A stretch of DNA of 64,000 nt from Bacteroidota bacterium (GCA_016711505.1 JADJSV010000017.1:186001-250000), one strand, 5' to 3'. Counted from the stretch's first letter, positions 52,535-62,039 are shown. The notes: generated from the sequence alone by a model not told the origin. A program made the numbers and translations.

Positions 52535-54895
52535 ATGAAAAAAAATCTCCTCTTCACATTAGCAGCTTTTTTGCTTTTTATTTCAGTCAATGCTCAGATC
52601 GATCCAATTTCTATTGGAAACTGGCGGATGCACATTCCTTATAACAAAGGAGTACAGGTTGCTGAAGATTATCAAGGTCGTATTTATTGTGCTACGCAAT
52701 TCGGAATGTTCAGCTACAATAAATCGAATGGAGAGTTTGATTATTTTACAACACTGAACGGACTTTCCGATAATGAGATCTCGAATATCCGATTTGATCA
52801 GACCACAAAAATTCTTTTGATCACTTATCTGAATTCAAATATTGACATCATTCTTCCTGACAAGACCATCATTAACTTGCCCGATATAAAACAAAAAAGT
52901 ATTGTAGGCGGGAAAAAAATTAACAGCATTACTTTTATAGATGGCCGTGCTTATCTGGGTTGTGAATTTGGGATCGTTATTATTGATCTGAATAAACAAG
53001 AAGTGAAAGACACTTATTTCATTGGTCCAAATAGCAGCAACATCAATGTAACCGATGTTGCATACAACGGCACAGACATCATTGCAACTACTGAAACCGG
53101 AATTTACAAAGCGAACTTTAATGACCCTTCGATTTTTAATTATAATGCGTGGACAAAAGATCTTTCACTTGTTGAGCCTAATGGCAATTACACATCAGCT
53201 GCTGTTGTCGGCAATAAATTTGTGGTAGTTAAAACTAATCTTGTTACTGAAAAAGATTCTGTTTTTATTTATGATGGTAGCAACTGGAACTATTTTATCA
53301 ATGAAGACTCTAAAGGTGCTTACGTTGATGATCACAATGGAAAAATAGTTTATCGCAATAATTATCGTCTTGCAACTTATGATGAATCCGGAACATGGCT
53401 CAATGAGGTCAATGCTTCCAGTGGTGTTAGCCTGAATCTACGGAGAGGTTTTGAAGATGTAGATGGGAATTTTTGGGTAGCTGATCAGAACAACGGATTG
53501 TATGGAAAATATACCGACAACTCTTACCATATGATCATACCGAATGGCCCGGGAGCGGAATCAGCTTATAGCATGCAGGCTTTGCATAACAGATTGTGGG
53601 TCGCTTCAGGTTCAGTTGATGGCGACAAACCATTTTTTAATATACAGAATGGTATCTATCGTTTTAAAGATGGAAACTGGAAAACATTTAATCGATTAAC
53701 CGATTCACTTTATAATAAAGCCTGTCAAATTTCTTCACCTGCAGTGAGCGCAGTTGCCATTGATCCTAACGATCCGGAACATGTTTTCATTGCAAGTTAT
53801 GGTGTTGGAATTCTTGAATATCAGAATGACAAAGGAGTGCAGATTTACAATACACTTAACAGTTCTCTGTCACACGTTACTGTTTCCGATTCAAATGATA
53901 TCCGTGTTGGCGGATTAACTTACGATCCTGAAGGAAATCTATGGGCAGTTACAGGTTATACAATTCGTGCCGTTACTGTTAAACGTGCAAGTGATGGCGG
54001 ATGGCATACATATCAGCTGCCTGATCCGAGTTTGATAGATATTGTTTGCTTTAAACCAGTGGTTGATGATTACGGACAAAAATGGTTTATCGGACACAAA
54101 GGTGCGAGTAATGGTGCCGGATTATTTGTAATGAAAGAAGGCAGCCTGACTAATGATAACGGACTACAACTGAAACAATATACAAACCTCAAAAATAATG
54201 GAGCCTTACCGGATCTGTTTGTGCGCTCATTAGCAAAAGACAAAGACGGTGCTATCTGGATCGGAACCAATCAAGGAGTAGCGGTGGTATACAATCCGGG
54301 AAGTGTATTTGACGGAACTAATTACGATGCACAAAAAGTGATCATTGAACAGGATGGATATGCGCAGTATCTCCTGGAAACTGAATATGTAAATGTAATT
54401 GCAATTGATGCTGCTAACAGAAAATGGTTTGGCACTGCCAATGGTGGAGTGTTTTTGATGTCAGCTGACGGAACAAAGCAATTACAGAATTTCAATACCG
54501 AAAATTCACCGCTTCCTTCTAACAATGTTACAGAGATAGCTATCAATGATGTTTCAGGAGAAGTTTTTATTGCAACAGAAAAAGGTTTGATCAGTTATCA
54601 AAGTGATGCTACGCAAGGTGGCGACGCCTGTAGCGGATATCAGGTTTTTCCTAATCCTGTTCAACACGATTATTCAGGACCAATCGCAATTAAAGGACTG
54701 GTAAATAATGCTGATGTAAAAATTACTGATGTTGCAGGAAATATTGTATATCATACAAAAGCGAATGGCGGTCTGGCTGTGTGGAATGGCAAGAATTACA
54801 GAGGTGAACGCGCACAGACGGGAGTTTATATTGTATATGTTTCCAATGAAGACGGCTCTCAGACCTGTACAACTAAAATGATGTTTTCAAGATAA
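52535..54895 (+). CDS. porZ: PorZ, T9SS surface component
   Basis: This is part of the attachment complex that processes T9SS cargo and links it to anionic LPS. The 786-residue protein has a signal peptide (MKKNLLFTLAAFLLFISVNAQ) and the PorZ start IGNWRMHIPYNKGVQVAED. Two beta-propellers with two-component-regulator-type repeats (GRIYCATQFGMFSYN, GAIWIGTNQGVAVVYNPG, NRKWFGTANGGVFLM) follow. The C-terminal domain has VFPNPVQHDYSGPI and GVYIVYVSNEDG. Its stop shares a base with the recO start (TAATG), the porZ-recO pairing typical of the phylum. Confidence 0.9.
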   Translation: MKKNLLFTLAAFLLFISVNAQIDPISIGNWRMHIPYNKGVQVAEDYQGRIYCATQFGMFSYNKSNGEFDYFTTLNGLSDNEISNIRFDQTTKILLITYLNSNIDIILPDKTIINLPDIKQKSIVGGKKINSITFIDGRAYLGCEFGIVIIDLNKQEVKDTYFIGPNSSNINVTDVAYNGTDIIATTETGIYKANFNDPSIFNYNAWTKDLSLVEPNGNYTSAAVVGNKFVVVKTNLVTEKDSVFIYDGSNWNYFINEDSKGAYVDDHNGKIVYRNNYRLATYDESGTWLNEVNASSGVSLNLRRGFEDVDGNFWVADQNNGLYGKYTDNSYHMIIPNGPGAESAYSMQALHNRLWVASGSVDGDKPFFNIQNGIYRFKDGNWKTFNRLTDSLYNKACQISSPAVSAVAIDPNDPEHVFIASYGVGILEYQNDKGVQIYNTLNSSLSHVTVSDSNDIRVGGLTYDPEGNLWAVTGYTIRAVTVKRASDGGWHTYQLPDPSLIDIVCFKPVVDDYGQKWFIGHKGASNGAGLFVMKEGSLTNDNGLQLKQYTNLKNNGALPDLFVRSLAKDKDGAIWIGTNQGVAVVYNPGSVFDGTNYDAQKVIIEQDGYAQYLLETEYVNVIAIDAANRKWFGTANGGVFLMSADGTKQLQNFNTENSPLPSNNVTEIAINDVSGEVFIATEKGLISYQSDATQGGDACSGYQVFPNPVQHDYSGPIAIKGLVNNADVKITDVAGNIVYHTKANGGLAVWNGKNYRGERAQTGVYIVYVSNEDGSQTCTTKMMFSR

Positions 54896-55620
54896 TGCTT
54901 CACAAGACCCGGGGGATAGTTTTTTCATATACAGAATATCGCGAAACGAGTCTGATCGTAAAAATTTATACTGAACTCTTCGGGATTCAATCTTATATTG
55001 TAAACGGTGTCAGAAAAAAAAATGCAAAATTAAATGTTGGCTGGTTTCAACCTTTGACTCTTGTTGAACTTGTTGTCTATCATAAAGAACGCCATGGCTT
55101 GCAACGCATTTCGGAAATTCGTCCGATGCCGCCATTGCGCGATATTCCTTTTGATGTTATTAAAAGCACGATCACATTATTTCTGAATGAAGTTTTATGC
55201 AAAGCAATTAAGGAAGAAGAAGAGAATCAGCTGCTGTTCGAATTTTTATTCAACACCATTCAACTTTTCGATGTTCAGCAACCTGTTTCAAAAGATTTTC
55301 ACTTACTCTTTCTCATTCGATTGACACGCTATCTTGGATTTTATCCTATTCAAAATTACAATGCAGACCAGACATGCTTTAACCTGATCGATGGAAAATT
55401 TCAGTCTGAAATTCCTTTGCATCCATATTATTTAAATGAGAAATCTGCGACTCATTTTTCAAACCTTATCTTTCAATCTGCCGACCTTTCAGGAAATCTG
55501 AATATTAATTCGGAAGACAAAAAAATTCTGCTGGAAAATATCCTGGAATATTATCGTCTGCATGTAGCAGGATTTTTTGGAGTGAAATCGCATAAGGTGT
55601 TGGAGCAGGTTTTTGAATAA
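54895..55620 (+). CDS. recO: DNA repair protein RecO
   Basis: RecO helps load RecA through RecF and RecR at single-stranded gaps. The 241-residue protein begins with the OB fold KTRGIVFSYTEYRETSLIVKIYTELFG and continues with the usual helical domain. The zinc-binding Cys set of some RecO proteins is absent. It is translationally coupled to porZ by a one-base overlap. Confidence 0.92.
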   Translation: MLHKTRGIVFSYTEYRETSLIVKIYTELFGIQSYIVNGVRKKNAKLNVGWFQPLTLVELVVYHKERHGLQRISEIRPMPPLRDIPFDVIKSTITLFLNEVLCKAIKEEEENQLLFEFLFNTIQLFDVQQPVSKDFHLLFLIRLTRYLGFYPIQNYNADQTCFNLIDGKFQSEIPLHPYYLNEKSATHFSNLIFQSADLSGNLNINSEDKKILLENILEYYRLHVAGFFGVKSHKVLEQVFE

Positions 55621-55714
55621 TTCGTTAACCGAGATTTGTAATTCGAGATTCGAATTATTATTTCAAAGGGAGTTTTTGAAATAACATTTGGAGTGGATAA
55701 ATAGGTTGTAATAT

Positions 55715-55843
55715 TTTCCCGCAGAATTGCGCAGAATACGCAGAAAAACCGCAGATTTTTTTTGATTTTAATCTTGTAAAGAAAACTTATTCCGCAGGAA
55801 TCTCTGCGGATTTTCTGCGTATTCTGCGCAATTCTGCGGGAAA
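55715..55843. repeat. Intergenic inverted repeat, family D copy 3
   Basis: Two 41-base arms (55715-55755 and 55803-55843) differ at one position and are built from CGCAGAATA and TCTGCGTAT units. The 47-base loop contains TCCGCAGGAA, matching a word beside copy 1 (CCGCAGAGATTCCTGCGG at 13117). Confidence 0.93.
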
Positions 55844-55937
55844 TACTTTTAAGCTTTGATGCAGTCACTTTTAAAAATTCCGCAACTACAAAAAAAATCC
55901 TAATTTCACTCTCGATAAACACACAAAATCCACCACC

Positions 55938-57992
55938 ATGAAAAAAACATTTACACACACATCTCTGACTTTCATTTTACTGTTCTTCTGCTTCACCAAT
56001 GTTCATGCACAATGGCAACAAACCAATGGCCCATTCGGTGGTGTTATTTCTGCAATTGAATCCGATGGTACACACTTTTACGCTTCCTGCAGAGGCGGAG
56101 GTTTATACCGTTCCGATGACAATGGTCTTACCTGGCCTAATCACTTTTTTGATGGCACCTTCTTTTCATTCACCGATCTTTTGGCTGATGGATCAAAACT
56201 TTATGGCGCCAGTAACAACGGTTTTGCGATGTCAACCGATAATGGCTTGACCTGGACAATCAGCAGTACCGGCCTTACATCAACTTCGAATTGTTTACTT
56301 AAAAGCGGCTCAAGTTTATTTACAGGAACACTTGGCGATGGAGTATTCATTTCAGGTGATGATGGCACAACATGGACACCTTCAAATACCGGAATTACTG
56401 CAAGTAATATTTATTGTTTTCTACCCGACGGAACAGATATGTACGCAGGTACTGAAGATGGTGTATTTAAATCCGATGACAATGGACTCACGTGGACTGC
56501 TGCAAGTACCGGACTTCCTACTGGCAGTACTGTAAAAAGTATTTCTGCTGTAAGTGGTACAATATTTATCGGAGTCGACAGCTATGGAGTTTACCAATCA
56601 GATGACAATGGCGCAAACTGGAACATTACCGGAACAGGAATACCACCATCAGCATATTATTATACAACTATGTTTTCAAAAGGAACCGATGTATACGTTG
56701 GAATTTATGGATTAGGAATTTATAAATCTGCCGACAATGGTGCAACATGGAATGCTGCAATTTCAGGAATTTCAAATTTGTATGCTATTTGTTCTGCTGC
56801 ATTGGGAAGCGACTTATATGTAGGTACAGAAGCAGGATTTTTCTCATCGATAGACGATGGAGCAAATTGGGATCTTAAAGTTGAAGGTATGAAAGCAAGT
56901 TATATCACTTCTCTTAATTATAATGGTTCAGTAATCATTGCAACTTCTAATGGTGGTGGATTGTTTACTTCTTCAAACAGCGGACTAGATTGGATTACTG
57001 CCAATAATGGTTTTGCAGAATTTGAGCAACAGGTAATTTTGAGTGTTGGAACAAGAATCTTTTGTGGAACAGCAACAAACGGTATTTATATTTCTGATGA
57101 TGACGGACAAACCTGGACTATTTCTTCAACCGGATTATCCAGTTCAAGTATATACTCAATGACTGCCAAAGGTGGTCTTATCTTCGCAGGTTCTTTAGGA
57201 AATGGTGTGTATGTTTCTGCAGACAATGGAGCAACCTGGACCCCAACAAACAATGGACTTCTTTCTGCAAACATTTCTTCACTGGTATCGGAAGGATCCA
57301 ATCTTTATGCAGGAACATTTGGTGATGGAGTATTTCTTTCTACTGATGATGGTGCCAACTGGAATGCCGTTAATACAAATCTTCCTGAGCCTACAGTTTA
57401 TAGTTTAACTGCAATCGGCAATGAAGTGTATGCCGGAACAAATGCAGGAGTGTACATGACAAACGATGCTGGAGTAAACTGGACACTCATGGACAATGGA
57501 CTTTCATCAATGGTACTTAGTGTTTCTAACGATGGAACGAATTTGTTCGCATGTCCTAACGGTGGTGGAGTTTTCATTTCAACTGATTATGGAGCAAGCT
57601 GGACAGAATTCAATAATGGCCTTGAAAATAACCCTTATGTTTATGGAGCACTTAACATATCCGGTATGCTTTACATCGGTACGGGCGGAGCAGGAATCTG
57701 GTCGAGACCATTTAGTGAATTGACTAATATTTCAGTTGCAAATTATGACAAGTCGCTGCAGATCTTTCCAAATCCAACATCCGGAAAAATCAACTTTACA
57801 TTAGAAAACAATTCCAGTATTGAGAAAGTTGTCCTTTCTGACATCTCAGGGAAAGTTCTACTTGAATTAAAACCACAAATTTTCAGTGGAAGGATTTTCG
57901 AAATTGACGGAACTAAATTTAGTAAAGGAATTTATTTTCTGAATGTTTATTCAACTAACAGAATAGATTCCCGAAAAGTAATTATTGAATAA
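55938..57992 (+). CDS. Asp-box beta-propeller protein exported by T9SS
   Basis: A signal peptide (HTSLTFILLFFCFTNVHAQ) precedes a 684-residue protein with 13 recognisable Asp-box repeats of the form S-x-D-x-G-x-x-W (for example SDDNGLTW, SADNGATW, STDDGANW, STDYGASW), spaced about 40 residues apart. This is the fold of sialidases, sortilins and Vps10-like proteins, but the catalytic residues of sialidases are not seen. A T9SS type A sorting domain ends it (QIFPNPTSGKINFTLENNSS to GIYFLNVYS). Probably a surface glycan- or protein-binding protein. Confidence 0.87.
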   Translation: MKKTFTHTSLTFILLFFCFTNVHAQWQQTNGPFGGVISAIESDGTHFYASCRGGGLYRSDDNGLTWPNHFFDGTFFSFTDLLADGSKLYGASNNGFAMSTDNGLTWTISSTGLTSTSNCLLKSGSSLFTGTLGDGVFISGDDGTTWTPSNTGITASNIYCFLPDGTDMYAGTEDGVFKSDDNGLTWTAASTGLPTGSTVKSISAVSGTIFIGVDSYGVYQSDDNGANWNITGTGIPPSAYYYTTMFSKGTDVYVGIYGLGIYKSADNGATWNAAISGISNLYAICSAALGSDLYVGTEAGFFSSIDDGANWDLKVEGMKASYITSLNYNGSVIIATSNGGGLFTSSNSGLDWITANNGFAEFEQQVILSVGTRIFCGTATNGIYISDDDGQTWTISSTGLSSSSIYSMTAKGGLIFAGSLGNGVYVSADNGATWTPTNNGLLSANISSLVSEGSNLYAGTFGDGVFLSTDDGANWNAVNTNLPEPTVYSLTAIGNEVYAGTNAGVYMTNDAGVNWTLMDNGLSSMVLSVSNDGTNLFACPNGGGVFISTDYGASWTEFNNGLENNPYVYGALNISGMLYIGTGGAGIWSRPFSELTNISVANYDKSLQIFPNPTSGKINFTLENNSSIEKVVLSDISGKVLLELKPQIFSGRIFEIDGTKFSKGIYFLNVYSTNRIDSRKVIIE

Positions 57993-58041
57993 TTCCTTTA
58001 TCGCTGCATTTGTTTTGCTGATTTATAGTCTGCATTTATAG

Positions 58042-58121
58042 CGGGGTGTAGTCTGCATTTTTATAGTTGGGGTGTAGTCTGCAGACTACACCCCAACTAT
58101 AAAAATGCAGACTACACCCCG
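58042..58121. repeat. Perfect 80-bp palindrome without spacer
   Basis: The two 40-base arms (58042-58081 and 58082-58121) are exact reverse complements meeting at GTCTGCAGAC. Each arm contains GTGTAGTCTGCA twice, and another TAGTCTGCATTTATAG copy lies just before (58026). It sits between the Asp-box gene and the desaturase gene. Confidence 0.95.
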
Positions 58122-58275
58122 TCTTTACATTACAAGCTATTCTTCACCAAAGTGCAAAAAACCATTTTTCAAAAAATCCTCATTTTCTCAATAAAACGCA
58201 CATTAACAAAATCATTTTCATCAAAATTATGCGGCTTTAAGTGCTTTTTTTACCTTGCACGCTAAGTTAATTCAA

Positions 58276-59343
58276 ATGGCATTTATAGACGAAATTCTCG
58301 AGAAACCAAGCTATGGCTGGACCGACGATAAAGGAAATTTTTACAAACCTTCTCCGAAAGAACTGATTAGAGAATTTTTCAAAAGGACGAATGTATTCAA
58401 GAATAAAAAGAACTGGCTTGCCTTTACATCATGGGTGTCAATCCTGATCCTGTTTCCATTTTTCCTTCTTTTCATCTTTAAATTCTTTACCTGGAAACTT
58501 CTGATCGCTACATTTATCTATAGTATGATCATCATGGGAACTCACGGCACGATCTGGTATCACCGTTACTGTACTCATGGAGCTTATACTTTCCGCAATC
58601 GCTTCTGGAGAATTCTCACACAGAATTTTGTATTGAAAATAATTCCGGAAGAAATATATGTTGTCTCGCATCATGTTCACCATGCAAAATCTGATACTCC
58701 CGGTGATCCATATAATGCATACGGTGGATTTCTGTATTGCTTTCTTGCAGACGTAAATCATCAACTGATCAATAGAAATTTAACTGAAGCAGAATATGAA
58801 AAAGCTTCAGGATTGATGGAACGTGTGGGTATTTACCGAAACACATACAAGCAATACCAGAAATGGGGATCAATTGCAAATCCATTTAATACAGCTTTCT
58901 TTATCTTACTTAACTGGACATTCTGGTTTTCGATTTTCTATCTGATTGGTGGAATTCCTCTGGCTGTAGCATTATTTGGCGGAGCATTCTTCTGGGCAGT
59001 TGGTGTTCGTACTTTCAACTATGAAGGACATGGAAAAGGAAAAGATAAAAGAGAAGAAGGAATGGACTTCAACAGAAATGATATGTCTATCAATCAATAC
59101 TGGCCGGGAATTGTTGCCGGCGAATGGCATAATAATCATCACCTCTACCCTTCAAGTGCACGCGCAGGATTTCTGAAATATCAAATTGATTTTGCATGGT
59201 ATTATATTTATACGCTTTATAAAATTGGCGGAATCAAATCTTATCATGATTCTAAAAAACAATTTGACGAACAGTATTATGCGCCTTATATTCAAAAAAC
59301 TGTTCAAGGCAAACATGAAGTTCAGGAAACTTCAAAAGTCTGA
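58276..59343 (+). CDS. Membrane fatty acid desaturase
   Basis: A di-iron acyl desaturase of about 355 residues. The three His boxes are HRYCTH, VSHHVHH and HNNHH in the classic order, with membrane helices between. Length and order match acyl-CoA/acyl-lipid delta-9-type desaturases, so it probably introduces a double bond into membrane lipids. The ATG at 58276 (MAFIDEILEKPSYGW) is preferred over a TTG at 58255. Confidence 0.93.
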   Translation: MAFIDEILEKPSYGWTDDKGNFYKPSPKELIREFFKRTNVFKNKKNWLAFTSWVSILILFPFFLLFIFKFFTWKLLIATFIYSMIIMGTHGTIWYHRYCTHGAYTFRNRFWRILTQNFVLKIIPEEIYVVSHHVHHAKSDTPGDPYNAYGGFLYCFLADVNHQLINRNLTEAEYEKASGLMERVGIYRNTYKQYQKWGSIANPFNTAFFILLNWTFWFSIFYLIGGIPLAVALFGGAFFWAVGVRTFNYEGHGKGKDKREEGMDFNRNDMSINQYWPGIVAGEWHNNHHLYPSSARAGFLKYQIDFAWYYIYTLYKIGGIKSYHDSKKQFDEQYYAPYIQKTVQGKHEVQETSKV

Positions 59344-59359
59344 CTAAAAATATTTTTTT

Positions 59360-59638
59360 ATGGAGTCTGTAAGTTTTGTCAAAGCTACGCATGCTGATGT
59401 CGAAATGATCAGCAGAATGAGAGTTGATTTCCTTACCGAATATTGGGGAAAGCAAAGCGATCATAAGGAAAACATGCTCCTGGAAAATCTGCATAATTAT
59501 TTCAGACAAACGCTAAATAGTTCTTCGATGTGCTGGTATGCAAAAAGTGCTGAAACAATAGTTGGTATCGGCTTCATTGAAATTCATGATCAACCGGGAA
59601 ACTTTAAAAACCCTTCCGGAAAAAAGGGCGGATGTTGA
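59360..59638 (+). pseudogene. Truncated GNAT-family acetyltransferase
   Basis: The N-terminal 93 residues of a GNAT protein end abruptly. They reach GIGFIEIHDQPGNFKNPSGKK, which in family members leads into the CoA-binding loop, but the frame stops after GGC. The CoA-binding half is missing. In another frame the following bases read DVEDILKNFFPEKEGFVLS and then stop, which does not look like a GNAT C-terminus. It is therefore a remnant, from deletion or rearrangement rather than a single indel. Confidence 0.7.
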
Positions 59639-59639
59639 A

Positions 59640-59931
59640 GATATATTAAAAAACTTCTTTCCGGAAAAAGAGGGATTTGTACTATCTTAAACCAAACACT
59701 TTTGAATCTTGAAATCCGAGTTACCGTTTTGAATTGCATGCTTAAGCGGCCCTGCTGCGCGGGTGTAAGAAAAACGGATTTAAATTGCAATCCGGCAAGG
59801 TCCGACGTCGAGGAATTTGGGCCTGGGGGATTTTAGTGGTGTAGGGTTTTAGGCGGTTTTTAAAGTTGCGTGGTTAATTGAGTTTAAAACAGTTAATAAC
59901 CTTTTTAATTTTTAAATTATTTTTTTAATAA
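59640..59931. other. Gene-free stretch with a GC-rich island
   Basis: About 290 bases between the GNAT remnant and the next gene carry no credible gene. The block around 59738-59845 (GCGGCCCTGCTGCGCGGG, CCGGCAAGGTCCGACGTCG, GGGCCTGGGGG) is far richer in GC than its surroundings and contains the small inverted words CGGATT and AATCCG. Confidence 0.6.
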
Positions 59932-60987
59932 TCAAAAAGCCGTCTTCCGAATCCATCTTGGCAAAATAATCGCTCCAATGAAAAGATACGGATAGTAACT
60001 GACGAGTCTCCACAACAATCCTAAAGATGCTGAAAGTCCGTGCGGGATGAATTCACCCAGAAAATCGGAGAACATGAATTCGGCAATTCCGCTTCCCCCC
60101 GGTGTTGGACTGAAAAGAATGATAATACCCATTACGATCTGTCGGCCGAAGATGAGATAGTTATCGATATTCACATTATGAAATGCGAGGATAAGACAAT
60201 TTACAATACAATAGCGTGCTGTCCACGAAACAAATGTTCCCGCGAATGAATAGACCCAGAATTTTCTGCTTTTATTTTTTAAGCCCTTCGAAGCAATAAT
60301 TAATTGTGATCCTGTTTCAAGTGCATTCGTTTTCCATCGTTTAAGGAGTGGTAGTGAAAACAATTTCAGTAAAAGCCATTTTACAAATCTTGGATTTACG
60401 AAGAGTGCATAGGCAACAAAGATCTTATAAGCAAGAATGATATAATATACAGCCCAGAACGAATAGAAAAATCCACTTCCGAATTTTACCGGATTAATCG
60501 CATTTACATCAATGGTTGAAAATAGCTGGTCCTTCCCAATTGTATAATAGACCAATGGAGCCATGATGGCCAGAAAAACACCATCCTGAAAAGAAGAAAG
60601 CATAATTGCTGTTATACTTTTTCCCATATTTATTTTCTCGCGATTCAAAATAAAGATCGCAAAAACAAAACCTCCGCCTAACATTCCGGGCGCTAATGCC
60701 GAAGCAAATTCCCAAAGCATGATAACGTTGAATGCATTTCGCCATTTCAACTGATCATCGGTCAATGCACGGATCCGGACCATGTATGCTCCATCGCGAA
60801 TAACCATCATGACCAATGCCATGAAAATCCAGAATGTGGAATTCCATGTCCATTGAATATTATCAAATGCCTGTTTATCGAAATTGCGAAGCAACAAATA
60901 GGTCGCTGCTCCCAAACCAAGGATCACCGGTATAAAAATTCTACCGGGACGAAATGCTTTTAAGAGTTGCTTGGTTTCTGTCTGCAT
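59932..60987 (-). CDS. Lysylphosphatidylglycerol synthase-type flippase domain protein
   Basis: This 351-residue protein has about eight membrane helices and belongs to the UPF0104/LPG_synthase_TM group. Family phrases include LWEFASALAPGMLGGGFVFAIFILNRE and LFSPTPGGSGIAEFMFSDFLG. There is no aminoacyl-phosphatidylglycerol catalytic domain, so the reaction or transported lipid is unknown. Its start lies 14 bases after the scpA stop, so the two probably form an operon. Confidence 0.8.
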   Translation of the reverse strand: MQTETKQLLKAFRPGRIFIPVILGLGAATYLLLRNFDKQAFDNIQWTWNSTFWIFMALVMMVIRDGAYMVRIRALTDDQLKWRNAFNVIMLWEFASALAPGMLGGGFVFAIFILNREKINMGKSITAIMLSSFQDGVFLAIMAPLVYYTIGKDQLFSTIDVNAINPVKFGSGFFYSFWAVYYIILAYKIFVAYALFVNPRFVKWLLLKLFSLPLLKRWKTNALETGSQLIIASKGLKNKSRKFWVYSFAGTFVSWTARYCIVNCLILAFHNVNIDNYLIFGRQIVMGIIILFSPTPGGSGIAEFMFSDFLGEFIPHGLSASLGLLWRLVSYYPYLFIGAIILPRWIRKTAF

Positions 60988-61001
60988 TCAATGCTTGTTG
61001 A

Positions 61002-61754
61002 TCACGCTTCCGGCTCAAGATTCTCGCTTAGCCAGAAATTGTTGAAGCCCATGCCCAACGTGATCTTGATCAATTGCTCTTGTAACAACTCTAAAACTCC
61101 TAAGAAAGTAAAGATGGCCTGAACTTTATTTTCACACGAAAATATTATATCAGTAAAAGGTACTTTCTCCTGCCCTTTTAACATCGTTTTTACGATATTC
61201 TTCTGGTCAGAGATAGTATATGGATAAGCTACGACATGATGAAAAACTTTGTTCTTCTCTGCATCAAAACGTTTCAACACTTTATTGAAACTATTCAGTA
61301 ATTGATAAAGTGTAAGATTCATCAATTCTTCTGCATGAGAATTCTGCATTGCTATTGTTGCAAGTTCTTTCTGGATATTTCCGCGATTGGTTTTCATACC
61401 ACGGTCGTCTTCCATTACTTTCAACTCTTCACACGATTCTTTATATTGTTTGTAAAGCAATAATCTTTCAACAAGATCTTTCCGCGGATCAACTTCATTG
61501 CCCTGATCATCTAACTCAGGACGAGGCAACAACATCTTTGCTTTGATACGCATCAAGGTTGCTGCAACTAAAATAAATTCACTCGCAAGTTCAATATTCA
61601 ATTCATTCATCCGGTGGATGTACGAAAGAAAATCGTTCGTGATATTGGAAATAGGAATATCGTTGACATCGATCTCATCGCGCTCAATAAAAAAGAGCAA
61701 CAGATCAAACGGACCTTCGAATTGCGGTAATTTAATTTCAAAAACTTTTTCCAC
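61002..61754 (-). CDS. scpA: Segregation and condensation protein A
   Basis: This kleisin subunit binds ScpB and SMC and helps chromosome segregation. The 250-residue protein starts with FEIKLPQFEGPFDLLLFFIERDEIDVNDIPI, the conserved kleisin N-terminus, followed by LASEFILVAATLMRIKAKMLLPRP and an acidic linker. The C-terminal winged helix is present. scpB is not adjacent. Confidence 0.93.
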   Translation of the reverse strand: MEKVFEIKLPQFEGPFDLLLFFIERDEIDVNDIPISNITNDFLSYIHRMNELNIELASEFILVAATLMRIKAKMLLPRPELDDQGNEVDPRKDLVERLLLYKQYKESCEELKVMEDDRGMKTNRGNIQKELATIAMQNSHAEELMNLTLYQLLNSFNKVLKRFDAEKNKVFHHVVAYPYTISDQKNIVKTMLKGQEKVPFTDIIFSCENKVQAIFTFLGVLELLQEQLIKITLGMGFNNFWLSENLEPEA

Positions 61755-61996
61755 TTTAACCGGGATTTACTTTGATTACTTTAATGAAGTGATTACCGCA
61801 ATTAGAATAACGGGTAATTATATTAGGATTCAAACTTAAGGAAAAATTATGACTTTTTCAGGGGTAGATTGCTACTGCTTTTCAACAAAACCAATCCAAA
61901 TCTACCTGATTTTCAATAATATATAAAAGTGCTATCCCGGCAATGTGGTTTCCATGTGGTTTTGCTTTCTGAGAGCATTTCCATATCCTTTTTAAA
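61755..61996. other. Divergent intergenic region scpA-MBL
   Basis: About 240 bases separate two divergent genes. No repeat family seen elsewhere in the window is present. A short direct repeat CATGTGGTTT occurs near 61942 and 61953. Confidence 0.5.
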
Positions 61997-62004
61997 TAGC
62001 TTTG
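61997..62004 (+). promoter_or_regulatory. Putative -7 element of the MBL-fold gene
   Basis: TAGCTTTG matches TAnnTTTG, 36 bases before the ATG at 62040. A -33 TTG is not well placed. Confidence 0.45.
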
Positions 62005-62039
62005 GTTTTTCATTCTTACCAAAAAAGAAATTTCATTCA

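Noticed and set aside
55551..55958. 135-residue minus-strand frame before the Asp-box gene
   Set aside because: It runs through a family D repeat (repeating AQNTQK and CAILRE-type words) and overlaps recO.
55938..57992. Sialidase
   Set aside because: Asp-boxes are present, but the FRIP motif and catalytic Arg triad are not seen.
59590..59790. 66-residue minus-strand frame over the GC-rich island
   Set aside because: No motif. It spans the junction of the GNAT remnant and the island and looks accidental.
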